A stretch of DNA of 64,000 nt, taken from the NCBI RefSeq assembly GCF_002812085.1, contig NZ_NPDM01000002.1, positions 682,001 to 746,000 of the forward strand, read 5' to 3'. Made by a program: the position numbers and the translations under genes. Below are positions 48,927 through 58,296 of this stretch, in pieces (position 1 is the stretch's first letter; each line of letters opens with the position of its first letter). Under the pieces are notes generated by a model that ran no database searches, was not told the origin of the DNA, and was given only the letters and a program-made list of their open reading frames with translations. This DNA is from Leptospira levettii. Its GTDB lineage: Bacteria > Spirochaetota > Leptospiria > Leptospirales > Leptospiraceae.

Positions 48927-50459
48927 TCATTTGATGCGATTGGCAAGGACCTGGATGTCTTCGATGTGTTCAGCAAGCACCCTTGTGTTCTCTGCGACTA
49001 CTTGGACTGCATCTTCAATGTTTTGGGCAGCACGCATCACTTCCTGGTTTCCTATGGATTGTTCTTTGGCAATGGTTTCCAGTTGGGAAGAAATATCTTT
49101 TAATTCTTTTTGCGAATCCACTACCCTTGCATTTAATTTTTGTAATTCGATGATTTTTTCATTAAAACTAATGACTTTGACTTGGATGTTTAACATCTCC
49201 TTTTCTTGGTTATTCGCAAGAGAATTTGCTTCTTTTGCAGATAAATTCCCTTTCATCAAGTCTGACTTTGACTTCAATATGGTTTTGGAAATGATACTAG
49301 CATTGGTTGCAGAATTATCCGCTAGTTTGGCTACTTCTTGTGCGACTACTGCAAATCCCCTTCCATGTTCACCTGCCCTCGCAGCTTCAATTGAAGCATT
49401 TAACGCAAGTAAGTTGGTTTGGTCCGCGATTTCTTTCATGATTTGATTGACATCTTCCACTTTTTGAAAACTGACACTGACTTCGGAGAGTACATTGTTT
49501 AGATTTTCCATGGAAAGTGTGACCAAATTACTGAATTTGGAAGACTCTTTAATTAACCCAGAGATCAATTCAATTTCAGAACGAACCGAAGTGACAATTC
49601 CTTCTAACGTTTTACTTTCTTCATTTAAGGATTCAATCCTTTGGTACTGATCTTTGACAAAGGAAAAAGAATTTTCTGTTGATTGGGCAATTTCAGTAAG
49701 GGAAGCAGATATTTCTTCAATGGATGCGGCTTGGTTTTGGACAAGACCATTCAAATCATCAGTAAACACTTTTAAAGCAGCAACAGACTGGTTTAAGTTT
49801 TCGCCTGTTTCGACCATTGCTTCTTTTTGGGCTGATACTACTTTGGCATGGGAATCTGCTTCTTTTTTCCCAACCATTGCTTCTTCGCGAATGGAGATCA
49901 GAAGTCCCACCATCTTACTCATAAAGTAAGTTGCTAAGATTAAAAAAACAATTTTGACAACCTCAATTGGTAAAGATAAGGAATGAGGCAAATGATGGAC
50001 ATCGTTTCTATCTACAAAACTTACCCCCATCTTGTATGAAAATACCAAAGAACCTATATGGATGAAAATCAGAAGTACACCAACGATAATAGTTTGTTTG
50101 GAAGAAAATAAAAACCCGGAATACAAGATCACAAAAAAACAAATCGTGTAATTCACGCCTAGTTTTAAAGCCGCAGCTGATAAATCTAAAGTGATGAGTG
50201 ATTGGCCCCAAGTGGAAATTCCTACTAAAATTGCATCACCAATCACAAACAAAAAAGGATAAGGATTCCGATTACGCTTAAATAAATACAATTGTGTAAA
50301 GGCAAAAATCCCATAAAAGACTGTTGCAATGACCATCACAACCAATTGGTCGGTTCGAAGTGAACCTAAACTTCCTAATATACCCATTACATAAATTCCA
50401 AATAAAATAAAACGTATGGTATTAATGGTTTTGGCTGATTGTAATTTGTATTCGTCCAT
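48927..50459 (-). CDS. Methyl-accepting chemotaxis protein with polytopic N-terminus
   Basis: This 510-residue chemoreceptor has about six membrane helices (residues ~15-195) instead of the usual two with a periplasmic ligand domain; no HAMP domain is obvious. The cytoplasmic coiled coil contains the signalling hairpin [20 protein letters not shown] (~residue 340), highly conserved in chemoreceptors. It should signal to CheA; the input may be membrane state or a ligand within the helices. Single gene. Confidence 0.92.
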   Translation of the reverse strand: MDEYKLQSAKTINTIRFILFGIYVMGILGSLGSLRTDQLVVMVIATVFYGIFAFTQLYLFKRNRNPYPFLFVIGDAILVGISTWGQSLITLDLSAAALKLGVNYTICFFVILYSGFLFSSKQTIIVGVLLIFIHIGSLVFSYKMGVSFVDRNDVHHLPHSLSLPIEVVKIVFLILATYFMSKMVGLLISIREEAMVGKKEADSHAKVVSAQKEAMVETGENLNQSVAALKVFTDDLNGLVQNQAASIEEISASLTEIAQSTENSFSFVKDQYQRIESLNEESKTLEGIVTSVRSEIELISGLIKESSKFSNLVTLSMENLNNVLSEVSVSFQKVEDVNQIMKEIADQTNLLALNASIEAARAGEHGRGFAVVAQEVAKLADNSATNASIISKTILKSKSDLMKGNLSAKEANSLANNQEKEMLNIQVKVISFNEKIIELQKLNARVVDSQKELKDISSQLETIAKEQSIGNQEVMRAAQNIEDAVQVVAENTRVLAEHIEDIQVLANRIK

Positions 50460-50528
50460 GGTTTTTTCCCTTACTTATTCCCCTATCAAATTGATAGAGG
50501 AAACAAAAATTAAGACATCAGTTGACTC

Positions 50529-51719
50529 TTAATTCTTAATTTTATTACTTAGTAATCGATTCCGTAATGCAAGAAAGGGTTTTTCAGTGATTAGGTAATA
50601 CAAATACGCATAACCTAGGATAATGACTCCAATTGGAATTGTCCAAATCAAAATTTCATAATAATGAATTTTATGATACCCAATGAATTTTTTCGAAAGA
50701 AACCCTAAACACAATAAATGTATAATGTAAGCGCAATAAGATAATTTAGCAACTGGTGAAAAAATTCGAACTGACAATACTTTATAAGTCAAACTGTTTT
50801 CATCTAATGTTTTAATTAAGATTATAGACCATGCGATAGAAGCAAAAAGAAAACGGAAGACGCAAGTAAATAAGTCTGGCCTATCTTCCGATGTGAACAT
50901 CATGATGGAAATTAATGTTAATAAGGACATAGCCAATACAAATACTGATTTTTTGTTCTTCAAAAACTGATCAATTTTTTCGGGAAAGTAACTTTGAACC
51001 GCTGCAAGCAAAACTCCAAGAAACAAACCATCCATTCTTGAATGAAATGGATAATAAAATGTAACCGAATATTTCCAAAAATCCAATTCATCGGGACTGA
51101 TCTGTAAAAATTGAATCAACCGTATGATGGTTGGTAATATCACCAATATAGAAAGAGAAAACAAAACTTGTTTTTTTTGTTTCAACTTTAAAATAAAAAA
51201 AAGTAACACGGGCAATAAAATATAGAATTTTTCTTCAACACTTAGTGACCAACCATGAATCATAATTCCTGCGAAATAATCGCTCATATAAGCATAATCC
51301 CAAATCACTTTTTTCACTAACTGTAGCGATTCAGTTTTAATAAGTTCATCAGTTGCAAATTTTGATAGATTGTAGATAAATATAAATTGAAAGGTTAAAA
51401 ATATATAATAGGGAGGGAAAATTCTTAACACACGTTTTGTGATAAAATTTCCATAATTAATTGAATTTGTTTTGATTTTTTCTTTTAATAACTGGCCGCC
51501 AATCAAATAACCGCTTAATACAAAAAAGGCATCCATACACAAGGAGCCATTGTTTAAAAAATTTTCCATCCAAACATTTGGTTCATAAAATCCAAAAAGT
51601 TTGTAAGGTCTAAACATATGAGTGTAAATCACCATAAAAAATGCGATCCCACGAATTCCATTGAGTCCCTTCATTTCTAGGGGATTGGTTTTAAAAACGG
51701 ATAAAAAATAATCTTTCAT
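50529..51719 (-). CDS. Acyltransferase 3 family membrane protein
   Basis: This 396-residue polytopic protein has the acyltransferase-3 (OafA-like) start NGIRGIAFFMVIYTHM with the catalytic His, a second block LCMDAFFVLSGYLIGGQLLKE and about ten membrane helices. It probably O-acylates a cell-surface glycan such as LPS. Its promoter region is divergent from the COG0523 gene, so the zinc-type operators could influence it too, though they lie nearer the other gene. Confidence 0.88.
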   Translation of the reverse strand: MKDYFLSVFKTNPLEMKGLNGIRGIAFFMVIYTHMFRPYKLFGFYEPNVWMENFLNNGSLCMDAFFVLSGYLIGGQLLKEKIKTNSINYGNFITKRVLRIFPPYYIFLTFQFIFIYNLSKFATDELIKTESLQLVKKVIWDYAYMSDYFAGIMIHGWSLSVEEKFYILLPVLLFFILKLKQKKQVLFSLSILVILPTIIRLIQFLQISPDELDFWKYSVTFYYPFHSRMDGLFLGVLLAAVQSYFPEKIDQFLKNKKSVFVLAMSLLTLISIMMFTSEDRPDLFTCVFRFLFASIAWSIILIKTLDENSLTYKVLSVRIFSPVAKLSYCAYIIHLLCLGFLSKKFIGYHKIHYYEILIWTIPIGVIILGYAYLYYLITEKPFLALRNRLLSNKIKN

Positions 51720-51850
51720 GAAATAATCTGTCGATTTCAGGAAACCAAACTTATCCTTTCGGTCACTTTATTTTTTTACTGGGTGAAAAAATTACTTCTC
51801 TCTCGATTTTGCACTTCACCTTAGGCCCTTAATATTCAGGACATCCTTTC

Positions 51851-51863
51851 GCAACATAGTTGC
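51851..51863. promoter_or_regulatory. Zur-type palindrome, distal copy, upstream of the COG0523 gene
   Basis: GCAAC-ATA-GTTGC, a perfect 5-3-5 core with A/T-rich flanks, just upstream of the TTGACA -35 element. Same core and spacing as the palindrome at 46008-46030. Confidence 0.6.
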
Positions 51864-51871
51864 ATTTGTGT

Positions 51872-51899
51872 TTGACAAAAATACTCTCCTTTTTTAAAT
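51872..51899 (+). promoter_or_regulatory. Sigma-70-type promoter of the COG0523 gene
   Basis: TTGACA (51872-51877), 16-base spacer, TTAAAT (51894-51899, 4 of 6 to TATAAT). It sits between the two palindromes and the -10 overlaps the start of the proximal one, an arrangement suited to repression. Confidence 0.6.
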
Positions 51900-51916
51900 G
51901 CAACTTAATTGCAAAA
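51896..51916. promoter_or_regulatory. Zur-type palindrome, proximal copy, over the promoter -10
   Basis: AAATGCAAC-TTA-ATTGCAAAA: TGCAAC-N3-ATTGCA with one mismatch to perfect symmetry, overlapping the -10 and ending just before the ribosome site. Matches the palindrome of the zinc-type operon. Confidence 0.65.
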
Positions 51917-51929
51917 GGATGGTTTCCCC

Positions 51930-53189
51930 ATGGACCAAAGAATACCGGTTACGGTTCTATCAGGATTTTTAGGAGCAGGTAAAACAACTCTTCTCAACCA
52001 TGTTCTTTCGAACAGAGAGGGTCTACGTGTTGCAGTCATAGTCAATGATATGAGCGAAGTGAATATTGATGCCAAATTAGTAGCGAATGGAGCTTCACTC
52101 AGCCGAACAAACGAATCTCTCGTCGAAATGTCCAATGGTTGTATTTGCTGTACATTACGAGAGGATCTACTCATTGAGGTTACTAAACTTGCAAAAGAGA
52201 ATCGTTTTGATTACATACTAATCGAATCAACTGGAATATCAGAACCATTACCGATTGCTGAAACATTTACTTTTGAAGATGAAGCAGGAGTTAGTTTATC
52301 AAACCTCGTTCAACTTGATTCCATGATCACAGTTGTTGATGCTGTCAATTTTTTAAAAGACTTTGAAAGTTTAGATTCCTTAAAAGAACGAGAATTAGGT
52401 GCAGGTGAAGAAGATGATCGAGATTTAGTTGATTTACTGGTAGACCAAGTTGAATTTTCGAATACTTTGGTTGTTAACAAAATTAGCCTCCTATCCGAAT
52501 CAAACAAAAACAAACTTCTCACAATTTTACGTTCGCTCAATGCTGAAGCTGAAATCATCACTACAGATTTTGGAAAAATTCCTCTTAATAAAGTATTCAA
52601 TACGGGCAAGTTTGATTTTGACAAAGCGAGTCAATTTCCATTGTGGTTGAAAGAATTAAGGGGAGAACATATTCCCGAGACCGAAGAATATGGAATCAAA
52701 AGTTTTGTGTATGTAAATCGGAAACCCATGCACCCAAAACGTTTTTATGACTGGTTGGAATCTGAAAAAGAAGGTCTTGTTAGAGCCAAAGGATTTGTAT
52801 GGCTTGCCTCTAAAATGGATTGGGTGGTGTTATACTCACAGGCTGGCAACATTTCTTCATATAAACCAGAAGGGTATTGGTGGGCAAGTATCAGAGATGA
52901 GGACATTCCTGACGACCCTGATGTTCTAGAAAATCTAAAACACCATTGGTTGGAACCTTGGGGTGACAGACGACAAGAAATTGTCCTTATCGGTCGAGAC
53001 ATGAATGAAAAAAAAATAAGATCTTCTCTCAACAAATGTTTGTTAACCGACGAAGAGTACAATCAAGGACCAGATTTTTGGGCAAACTTTGATGATCCAT
53101 TTCCCAATTGGGAACCATTGTTGGAAGAAACAGAGGAAAAACAAATCCAGATTATGGATTTGCCTTCGCCCAAACATTCCACTCTCTAG
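51930..53189 (+). CDS. COG0523 (CobW/ZigA-like) GTPase, probable zinc metallochaperone
   Basis: This 419-residue G3E GTPase shows Walker [10 protein letters not shown] (residues 12-20), the metal-binding motif CICC (Cys 71, 73, 74), ESTGISEP and the specificity motif NKIS. A CobW C-terminal domain follows, with [23 protein letters not shown] and IVLIGRDMN, features of the YciC/ZigA-type subgroup that is induced under zinc starvation. It may deliver zinc to client enzymes. ATG at 51930 with AAAGGATGG upstream; a TTG at 51909 lies in the operator. Its 3' end overlaps the convergent HEAT-repeat gene by 38 bases. Confidence 0.87.
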   Translation: MDQRIPVTVLSGFLGAGKTTLLNHVLSNREGLRVAVIVNDMSEVNIDAKLVANGASLSRTNESLVEMSNGCICCTLREDLLIEVTKLAKENRFDYILIESTGISEPLPIAETFTFEDEAGVSLSNLVQLDSMITVVDAVNFLKDFESLDSLKERELGAGEEDDRDLVDLLVDQVEFSNTLVVNKISLLSESNKNKLLTILRSLNAEAEIITTDFGKIPLNKVFNTGKFDFDKASQFPLWLKELRGEHIPETEEYGIKSFVYVNRKPMHPKRFYDWLESEKEGLVRAKGFVWLASKMDWVVLYSQAGNISSYKPEGYWWASIRDEDIPDDPDVLENLKHHWLEPWGDRRQEIVLIGRDMNEKKIRSSLNKCLLTDEEYNQGPDFWANFDDPFPNWEPLLEETEEKQIQIMDLPSPKHSTL

Positions 53190-54714
53190 CCGTTCTAAAT
53201 TTTTGACCAGTAATGGCTGTTAGCGCATAATAACTTAATTTGCGTTTTTCAGCGTTATCACCGTTTACAAATGAAATCAGGAGTGGAATTGATTTTTTGT
53301 CTTTTCGTTTGGCAATTTCTTCCATCGCAGGTCGGTATACTTCTGCATCCTTAGAGCGAGTGGAATCTTCGATGAGATACCTTGCCTCTTCGGTTGGTAT
53401 CAGCGCAACGGTTGATAGAATTTGAGGAGCCATTTTAGGACGGTCTGATAATAGTTCCTTTAGTTTTGGTAAGGTACTTGGATCTGCAATGGACCCGAGT
53501 GCTTCCAATGCATATCCCATCAATTTGGCATCCCCTTTGTCTAAGGCTTTCATGAGATCTGGTACGGCTTCTTTTGCTCCCATAACACCGAGTGCCCAAG
53601 CAGAACCATAAGGTCCCTCTTTTTCCCCAGAGAGTAAAACTTTGCGTAGGATAGGAATAGAACTTGGATCTCCAATCCATCCAAGTGCTTCCGCAAAATT
53701 ATCTCGTTCCGGAGTAGATGGTTTTTGGAGTAATTCTTCGATTCGATTTTTTCCTTCTTTGTACTTTTGGCGACCAATGATTTTTGCCGCATAACCCCAG
53801 TTTCTCGTTTCATCTGAAGTTAAGATTCCAAAGGCAAGTTTTGCTGCCTCTTTAGAAGGAATTGCACATAAGACATCAGTTGCATACATTTTAGATTCAA
53901 CATTATCTGATTTTAAAACATCAAATACTTTTGGTACAACAGTTGGATTAGCAATTTCAATGAGTGCCATGGAAGCATTTTCCTTTCCTTTATCATAAGG
54001 TAAGGTAAGGGCTCTGATGAGGACATCACTAGCATTTTTAGCCTTAATCCTACCGAGAGCTAAATAGGATGCTGCGAGTGTTGGAGTTTCATCTTGGATT
54101 TTTGTTAGACCAAGTAAATACGATTCAGCGGAAGATACATTTAATTTTCCGAGAGCCATTGCAAAGGTTTTGTCTTTTTCTCTGTTTTTGTTTTTCAAAG
54201 CCAACGTTAAAATTTGAGAACCTACGGATCGATTTCCAATCTGCACCAATGCATCTACAGTTTGTAATCGTAGAGTTGCATTATCATCTTCTAATAATGG
54301 ATAAATGCGATTCACTACGGAAGGTTCTTTCATTCGAGTTAAAGCATCTAAGTAAACATCTTTTGGATTTTCTGTATCGGACCACATCAAATTGGCAATG
54401 GTAGAGGAAGAAACTTTGTCCTTTAATTCTCCAAGGGCAATGGCTGCTCCCGCCCTTAGGCCAGGATCTTTTTCATTTAACATCTTTCGAAGACTTGGAA
54501 TTGCTTTTGTGATCCCACGGCTTCCCAGTTGGATCGCTGCTTGTCCTCTATCAAAATTGGAACCAGATTCCAATGTTTTCATGAGAATTTCAGTCGGAAT
54601 CTCTTCTTCCACAGGTAGTACCTCCTGAGTTTCAGGTTCGTTTGGACCACCGAAACAATTTAGGCTTAGGCCAAATACGAAAAGGAAAAGGAATGATTTT
54701 TCTAAGATTTGCAT
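53152..54714 (-). CDS. HEAT-repeat lipoprotein
   Basis: This 520-residue protein has a lipobox (FGLSLNC, Cys 20) and a short acidic linker. An all-helical solenoid of about a dozen or more HEAT/PBS-type repeats follows, for example [30 protein letters not shown] and [21 protein letters not shown]. Such solenoids act as protein-binding scaffolds. It should sit on the periplasmic face or the cell surface. Partner unknown. The C-terminal coding end overlaps the COG0523 gene on the other strand. Confidence 0.85.
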   Translation of the reverse strand: MQILEKSFLFLFVFGLSLNCFGGPNEPETQEVLPVEEEIPTEILMKTLESGSNFDRGQAAIQLGSRGITKAIPSLRKMLNEKDPGLRAGAAIALGELKDKVSSSTIANLMWSDTENPKDVYLDALTRMKEPSVVNRIYPLLEDDNATLRLQTVDALVQIGNRSVGSQILTLALKNKNREKDKTFAMALGKLNVSSAESYLLGLTKIQDETPTLAASYLALGRIKAKNASDVLIRALTLPYDKGKENASMALIEIANPTVVPKVFDVLKSDNVESKMYATDVLCAIPSKEAAKLAFGILTSDETRNWGYAAKIIGRQKYKEGKNRIEELLQKPSTPERDNFAEALGWIGDPSSIPILRKVLLSGEKEGPYGSAWALGVMGAKEAVPDLMKALDKGDAKLMGYALEALGSIADPSTLPKLKELLSDRPKMAPQILSTVALIPTEEARYLIEDSTRSKDAEVYRPAMEEIAKRKDKKSIPLLISFVNGDNAEKRKLSYYALTAITGQKFRTAREWNVWAKANP

Positions 54715-54751
54715 GGATGTATCTATGGTTTTAAATTTGGTGAGGATTGTA

Positions 54752-54782
54752 AAACAAAAAGCTTCCTAACACTAGGAAGCTT
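54752..54782 (-). terminator. Intrinsic terminator, perfect 10-base stem
   Basis: AAGCTTCCTA ... TAGGAAGCTT with a four-base loop; on the minus strand it is followed by TTTTGTTTT. It lies 25 bases beyond the stop of the gene at 54807 and upstream of the HEAT-repeat gene. Confidence 0.85.
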
Positions 54783-54806
54783 TATTCTTTGGAATGATTT
54801 GAATGT

Positions 54807-55484
54807 TTAACTATTTGGAACTTGGTTCCTAACTTCTTTTAACGTCGCTAGTTCTTTGCGCCAAACTTGTAAATCTTTCTCAGCAGAACCTTTGACTTCA
54901 CTATCCGGTTTTTTGTTTTCGAGCCAATATTCAACCATTTGGATACGTGACTCTAACTCATTGATTTTAAAATCAAAGTAAGCTTTTTGCGCTTTAGGCG
55001 TAGGACGTTCTCCCGCATTCGGCTCTTCACTCGAAGGTTTGTCTGCCCACTTTTCCTTTGATTGGCTCGCTGAAAAACTCGCATCCATAGCAGTAAAAGA
55101 ATCCAACATATCGAGTTGTTCTTTCTCTTGTTTTTCAGTGAGAGGAGCACGAATTTCACGAGGAATGTAGAAATTATTTGGGTATTTCGCCGCAAAATCT
55201 CTCCACTCCTCCTTAATCTCTTCCTTACGGTTTGGTTTTTTTTCGAGAGCAAACGGCCATAGTACTTCCGCTTGTGCTAATTCCAATTCTTCAGGATTGG
55301 GAGCATCCGCAAATTCTGGATCATCAAACAACGAATTTGCGTGTTTTTCTGAACTGCCAAAATCGGAATTTGACACAACTGTATCTTGTTTTGTTTTATC
55401 AGAAGTGAACTTCCATATCGAAAAAACAAACAAAGCTAAGAAAAAACCACAGACCGAAAGAATTCCTATAAACCGTTTACTCAT
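54807..55484 (-). CDS. Hypothetical exported or membrane-anchored protein
   Basis: This 225-residue protein has one N-terminal hydrophobic segment (FIGILSVCGFFLALFVFSIW) and a charged, mostly helical mature part. An acidic stretch FADAPNPEELELAQAE comes first, and a C-terminal coiled-coil-like region (ELESRIQMVEYWLENK and LQVWRKELATLKEV) ends it. Single-pass anchor with the domain in the periplasm is likely. No family recognised. ATG at 55484 with AAGG eight bases upstream; the GTG at 55493 lies too close to the preceding stop. It follows the SGNH hydrolase gene by ten bases, so the two are probably an operon. Confidence 0.68.
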   Translation of the reverse strand: MSKRFIGILSVCGFFLALFVFSIWKFTSDKTKQDTVVSNSDFGSSEKHANSLFDDPEFADAPNPEELELAQAEVLWPFALEKKPNRKEEIKEEWRDFAAKYPNNFYIPREIRAPLTEKQEKEQLDMLDSFTAMDASFSASQSKEKWADKPSSEEPNAGERPTPKAQKAYFDFKINELESRIQMVEYWLENKKPDSEVKGSAEKDLQVWRKELATLKEVRNQVPNS

Positions 55485-55494
55485 CGTTAACACC

Positions 55495-56760
55495 TTATGT
55501 AAAGATAGATACTACCCAAGAAATTGCCTGACCGAAAATATTCTCTGTTAAGAATTTTTTCAAATCAACTGGATTTCGATTTAATGTATCGTAATACCAA
55601 GCAGTATATTCACTTACTTGCGGAATTGAATATCCATAACGAGTGTTAATTGCTTTAATCAACTCGTTTGCGAATAATGAGTGACCATACATATTTGGGT
55701 GAACTCCATCTAAACCAAAAACACCTGGTTGGTTAGGAAGTGGCCAGTTTGCTCGTGCATTTCCTGGTGACCAACCTGAAGCACTACGAATCGGTCTTCC
55801 GTTTTCTTTTAGGTCATCAAAAATCACTCGTAAGTCAGCAACCGCAAAACGCATTGTAGCAGCCTGAGCTTTGATTTCGTTGTTCAACATATTTAAGAAG
55901 TTGGAAATCGTTCCGATTTCATTTGCATCTAAAACTTGGTTCGGATTTGATACAGAGTTTCTAAAAAATGCTTTGAGTCCAGAGTAATTTGCTCTGCCAC
56001 TTGGATCTCTATAAGGTTCAAGGAAAGCAATTGCTGTTACATTAGGAACAGTAAATAAAACCCCACCTTTTAAACTTCCCATAGCTGCCATTCTTCTGAA
56101 AAATTCACGAATGTCTCTTTTGAAACGAGCTTCGTCTAAACAATCAGTAGATGTATGGAGTGCAGTACAGAGTACGTGGTTTGCTCCAGCAGAACCAAAT
56201 AAGAAAGTTGGTTTTACTTTTTCCATCACTTGTGCTTGTGTTCCTGCATCACGTAAACCAAATCTGTGGAATTTGTCTGGTTCTTTGCAATCAGCAACAG
56301 TCACCCAACGGTAAGTATACCAATACCACTTTGCCCAGTACCATTCTTTTGCTTGTTTCGTAGCTGTGATATCTTCACATTTACCAGATGTTTTTAATAG
56401 TGTTGTATACTCTGCGCCTGTGATACCTGCATGTGATGGCAAGGAAACGGTAGATTTGTTTCCACCGATGATACTTTCTGCAATACAAAAAATCCCACAG
56501 TCCCACTTAAGGACATCTTCTAAGTTTACGAAAGGTCCTTTTAAAACATTATAAGAAACAGATGCTCCTGCTTGTTTTGAGACAAGAACGGGATACGCCC
56601 AGTCTTGTGTTTTTTTCTCTACGGTAACACCAAAGAACCCTTGGCTTAAGGAATCACCTACGACCCCAACTCTTTGGAACATTTCACCTTGTGTTTGTGC
56701 AGATAAAGATCCTGCCAGAAACAAAGCGAGCACCAAACTGAATGCTTTATTTGTCTTCAT
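55495..56760 (-). CDS. Exported SGNH/GDSL-family hydrolase
   Basis: This 421-residue secreted protein has a signal peptide ([21 protein letters not shown]). The GDSL-type block I VGDSLSQG has Ser 37; a block III-like GSAGANHVL takes the GxND place, and [10 protein letters not shown] (~residue 350) supplies the catalytic Asp/His. It should be an esterase, lipase or acyl hydrolase acting in the periplasm or outside. Several Cys may form disulfides. The ATG at 56760 has GGGAGG four bases before it. First gene of a two-gene unit, divergent from the imelysin cluster. Confidence 0.8.
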   Translation of the reverse strand: MKTNKAFSLVLALFLAGSLSAQTQGEMFQRVGVVGDSLSQGFFGVTVEKKTQDWAYPVLVSKQAGASVSYNVLKGPFVNLEDVLKWDCGIFCIAESIIGGNKSTVSLPSHAGITGAEYTTLLKTSGKCEDITATKQAKEWYWAKWYWYTYRWVTVADCKEPDKFHRFGLRDAGTQAQVMEKVKPTFLFGSAGANHVLCTALHTSTDCLDEARFKRDIREFFRRMAAMGSLKGGVLFTVPNVTAIAFLEPYRDPSGRANYSGLKAFFRNSVSNPNQVLDANEIGTISNFLNMLNNEIKAQAATMRFAVADLRVIFDDLKENGRPIRSASGWSPGNARANWPLPNQPGVFGLDGVHPNMYGHSLFANELIKAINTRYGYSIPQVSEYTAWYYDTLNRNPVDLKKFLTENIFGQAISWVVSIFT

Positions 56761-56877
56761 ATTTCCTCCCAATCGGAACATTTTCAACATATTTTAAACA
56801 ATTGAGACAATTTGGTGTCTTTTTGAACGAGCGTCAAATAATTTATTTCCGAACCATTGCAATTTTTTGAACTAAGT

Positions 56878-56890
56878 TCATAATAAATCC
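56878..56890. promoter_or_regulatory. 13-base palindrome in the divergent SGNH/imelysin intergenic region
   Basis: TGAACT-A-AGTTCA, a perfect 6-1-6 inverted repeat, about 105 bases upstream of the imelysin start and 118 bases upstream of the SGNH start. It could serve either gene; regulator unknown. Confidence 0.3.
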
Positions 56891-56956
56891 CACTACATTT
56901 GGTTCCATTTTTTCATTTACGGGAGGGACCCACCTAGAGAACCTTGTTTAATTGAC

Positions 56957-56975
56957 AATGAGATTAAATCTCATT
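56957..56975 (+). promoter_or_regulatory. Fur-box-like perfect 9-1-9 palindrome
   Basis: AATGAGATT-A-AATCTCATT, with the inner TGAGATT-A-AATCTCA in the 7-1-7 format of Fur boxes (TGATAAT-N-ATTATCA). It ends 21 bases before the imelysin start codon. The five-gene cluster behind it is iron-type, so Fur-family control is likely, though unproven. Confidence 0.68.
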
Positions 56976-56996
56976 CGCAAGGGAGATAAACTGCCG

Positions 56997-58286
56997 ATGT
57001 TCTGGATGCGAATTTTTACCATCGTACTAATACTTGGGATATCCACGATAGGATGCACCAAACAAGAAAATAACGAAACTTCCCTACTTGCTTCCTTAGC
57101 ACTTGTTAGTGCGGGTGGAAACCAAACTGCCTTTTTAGAAACCTATTCACAAATTGCCTTCCAAAACTATAGCGATGCGTATGCGGACGTTGTATTGATG
57201 CGAGAAAAGGTAACTACTTTTACGCAAAAAGCCTCACCTACTCTTTCCGAACTGAATGAAATCAGAACCCTTTGGAGAAAAGCAAGGAGGAGTTACTTAC
57301 AAGCAGAAATTTTCCGTTTTAGCCAAGGACCAGTAGATAATCCAAATCTTACAGGTGGTGTGGAACTAGAACCATTGATGAATTCCTGGCCATTAGATGA
57401 AGGTTACATTGATACAGTTGTGTTAGCAGGAACTGTCACAAAACAAGGATTAATCGACAAAAACCAAGGTGACTGTTCTGGAGGAACTTGCCCAGATGGA
57501 GATACTGCGAAAAATATATCCGTTGGTTGGCATGCCATTGAATACATCTTATGGGGAGTTGATGCACCAAATAACTCAACACCAGGAACCACCATCACAC
57601 AAACGAACTTTACGACTGCGAATGGATCAGGAAGTGCGCAAGCAAAACGTTCCGCTTATTTAATGTATGCCACTGAAATATTAGAATCACATTTACTGCT
57701 CATTAAAAATGCATGGGATCCTTCAATCACAGGTTCCTATGTTCAAAAATTCAAAACAAGTTCCACCTCTTTTGAAAATATCCTAAGAGGGATTGCCAAG
57801 TTTGCAGGTGGTGAATGGGGAGGAGAAAGAATGACTGGTGTTTTTGGTGGAGACCAGGAAGAGGAACATTCTTGTTTTTCCGACAATACAAAAGCTGACT
57901 TTTATTATGATGCAAAAGGTTTGGAAAATATCTTTAACGGAACCTACACTGGTTCCAAGACCATCACAGGGTATGGACTGAAAAATCTTTTAGGCAAAGA
58001 AACAAATTATATCAAAGAAAGGATTTCAACTGCTGAACAATTCTGTTTGAATGAATTTGTGGAAGATACTTCCCTCAACCAAACCTGCAGTGGCAACCTT
58101 ATCTCCAGCCGATTTGATCGAATGATCGCAACTGTCAATGCTTCAGGTTCTGCTACTGAAAATGCAGATTACCAACTCTTTCGATATCAAATCCAACCAG
58201 CCGTACAGGAAATCGCAAAGTCAATGCAAAGAACCGCTGCGAGTTTCGGAGTTTCCATCGGCGATGATGGTCTTGTGATCCAATAA
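56997..58286 (+). CDS. Imelysin-family lipoprotein (IrpA/COG3487-like)
   Basis: This 429-residue lipoprotein has the signal MFWMRIFTIVLILGISTIGC and a linker plus leucine-rich stretch TSLLASLALVSAGG, followed by an imelysin (peptidase M75-like) helical domain. The signature GWHAIEYILWG carries the GxHxxE motif (~residue 178), a possible metal site. Similar proteins (IrpA) are iron-regulated and found with COG3488 and COG3489 genes, exactly as here. The ATG at 56997 has GGGAG eleven bases upstream. It opens a five-gene unit: imelysin, di-haem protein, imelysin, vitamin-K-carboxylase-like, TonB receptor. Confidence 0.88.
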   Translation: MFWMRIFTIVLILGISTIGCTKQENNETSLLASLALVSAGGNQTAFLETYSQIAFQNYSDAYADVVLMREKVTTFTQKASPTLSELNEIRTLWRKARRSYLQAEIFRFSQGPVDNPNLTGGVELEPLMNSWPLDEGYIDTVVLAGTVTKQGLIDKNQGDCSGGTCPDGDTAKNISVGWHAIEYILWGVDAPNNSTPGTTITQTNFTTANGSGSAQAKRSAYLMYATEILESHLLLIKNAWDPSITGSYVQKFKTSSTSFENILRGIAKFAGGEWGGERMTGVFGGDQEEEHSCFSDNTKADFYYDAKGLENIFNGTYTGSKTITGYGLKNLLGKETNYIKERISTAEQFCLNEFVEDTSLNQTCSGNLISSRFDRMIATVNASGSATENADYQLFRYQIQPAVQEIAKSMQRTAASFGVSIGDDGLVIQ

Positions 58287-58296
58287 AAAGAAAAAA

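Noticed and set aside
51720..51845. Small RNA or riboswitch in the acyltransferase/COG0523 intergenic region
   Set aside because: No stable hairpin with T-run or conserved riboswitch-like core could be made out; the region is explained by promoter and operators.
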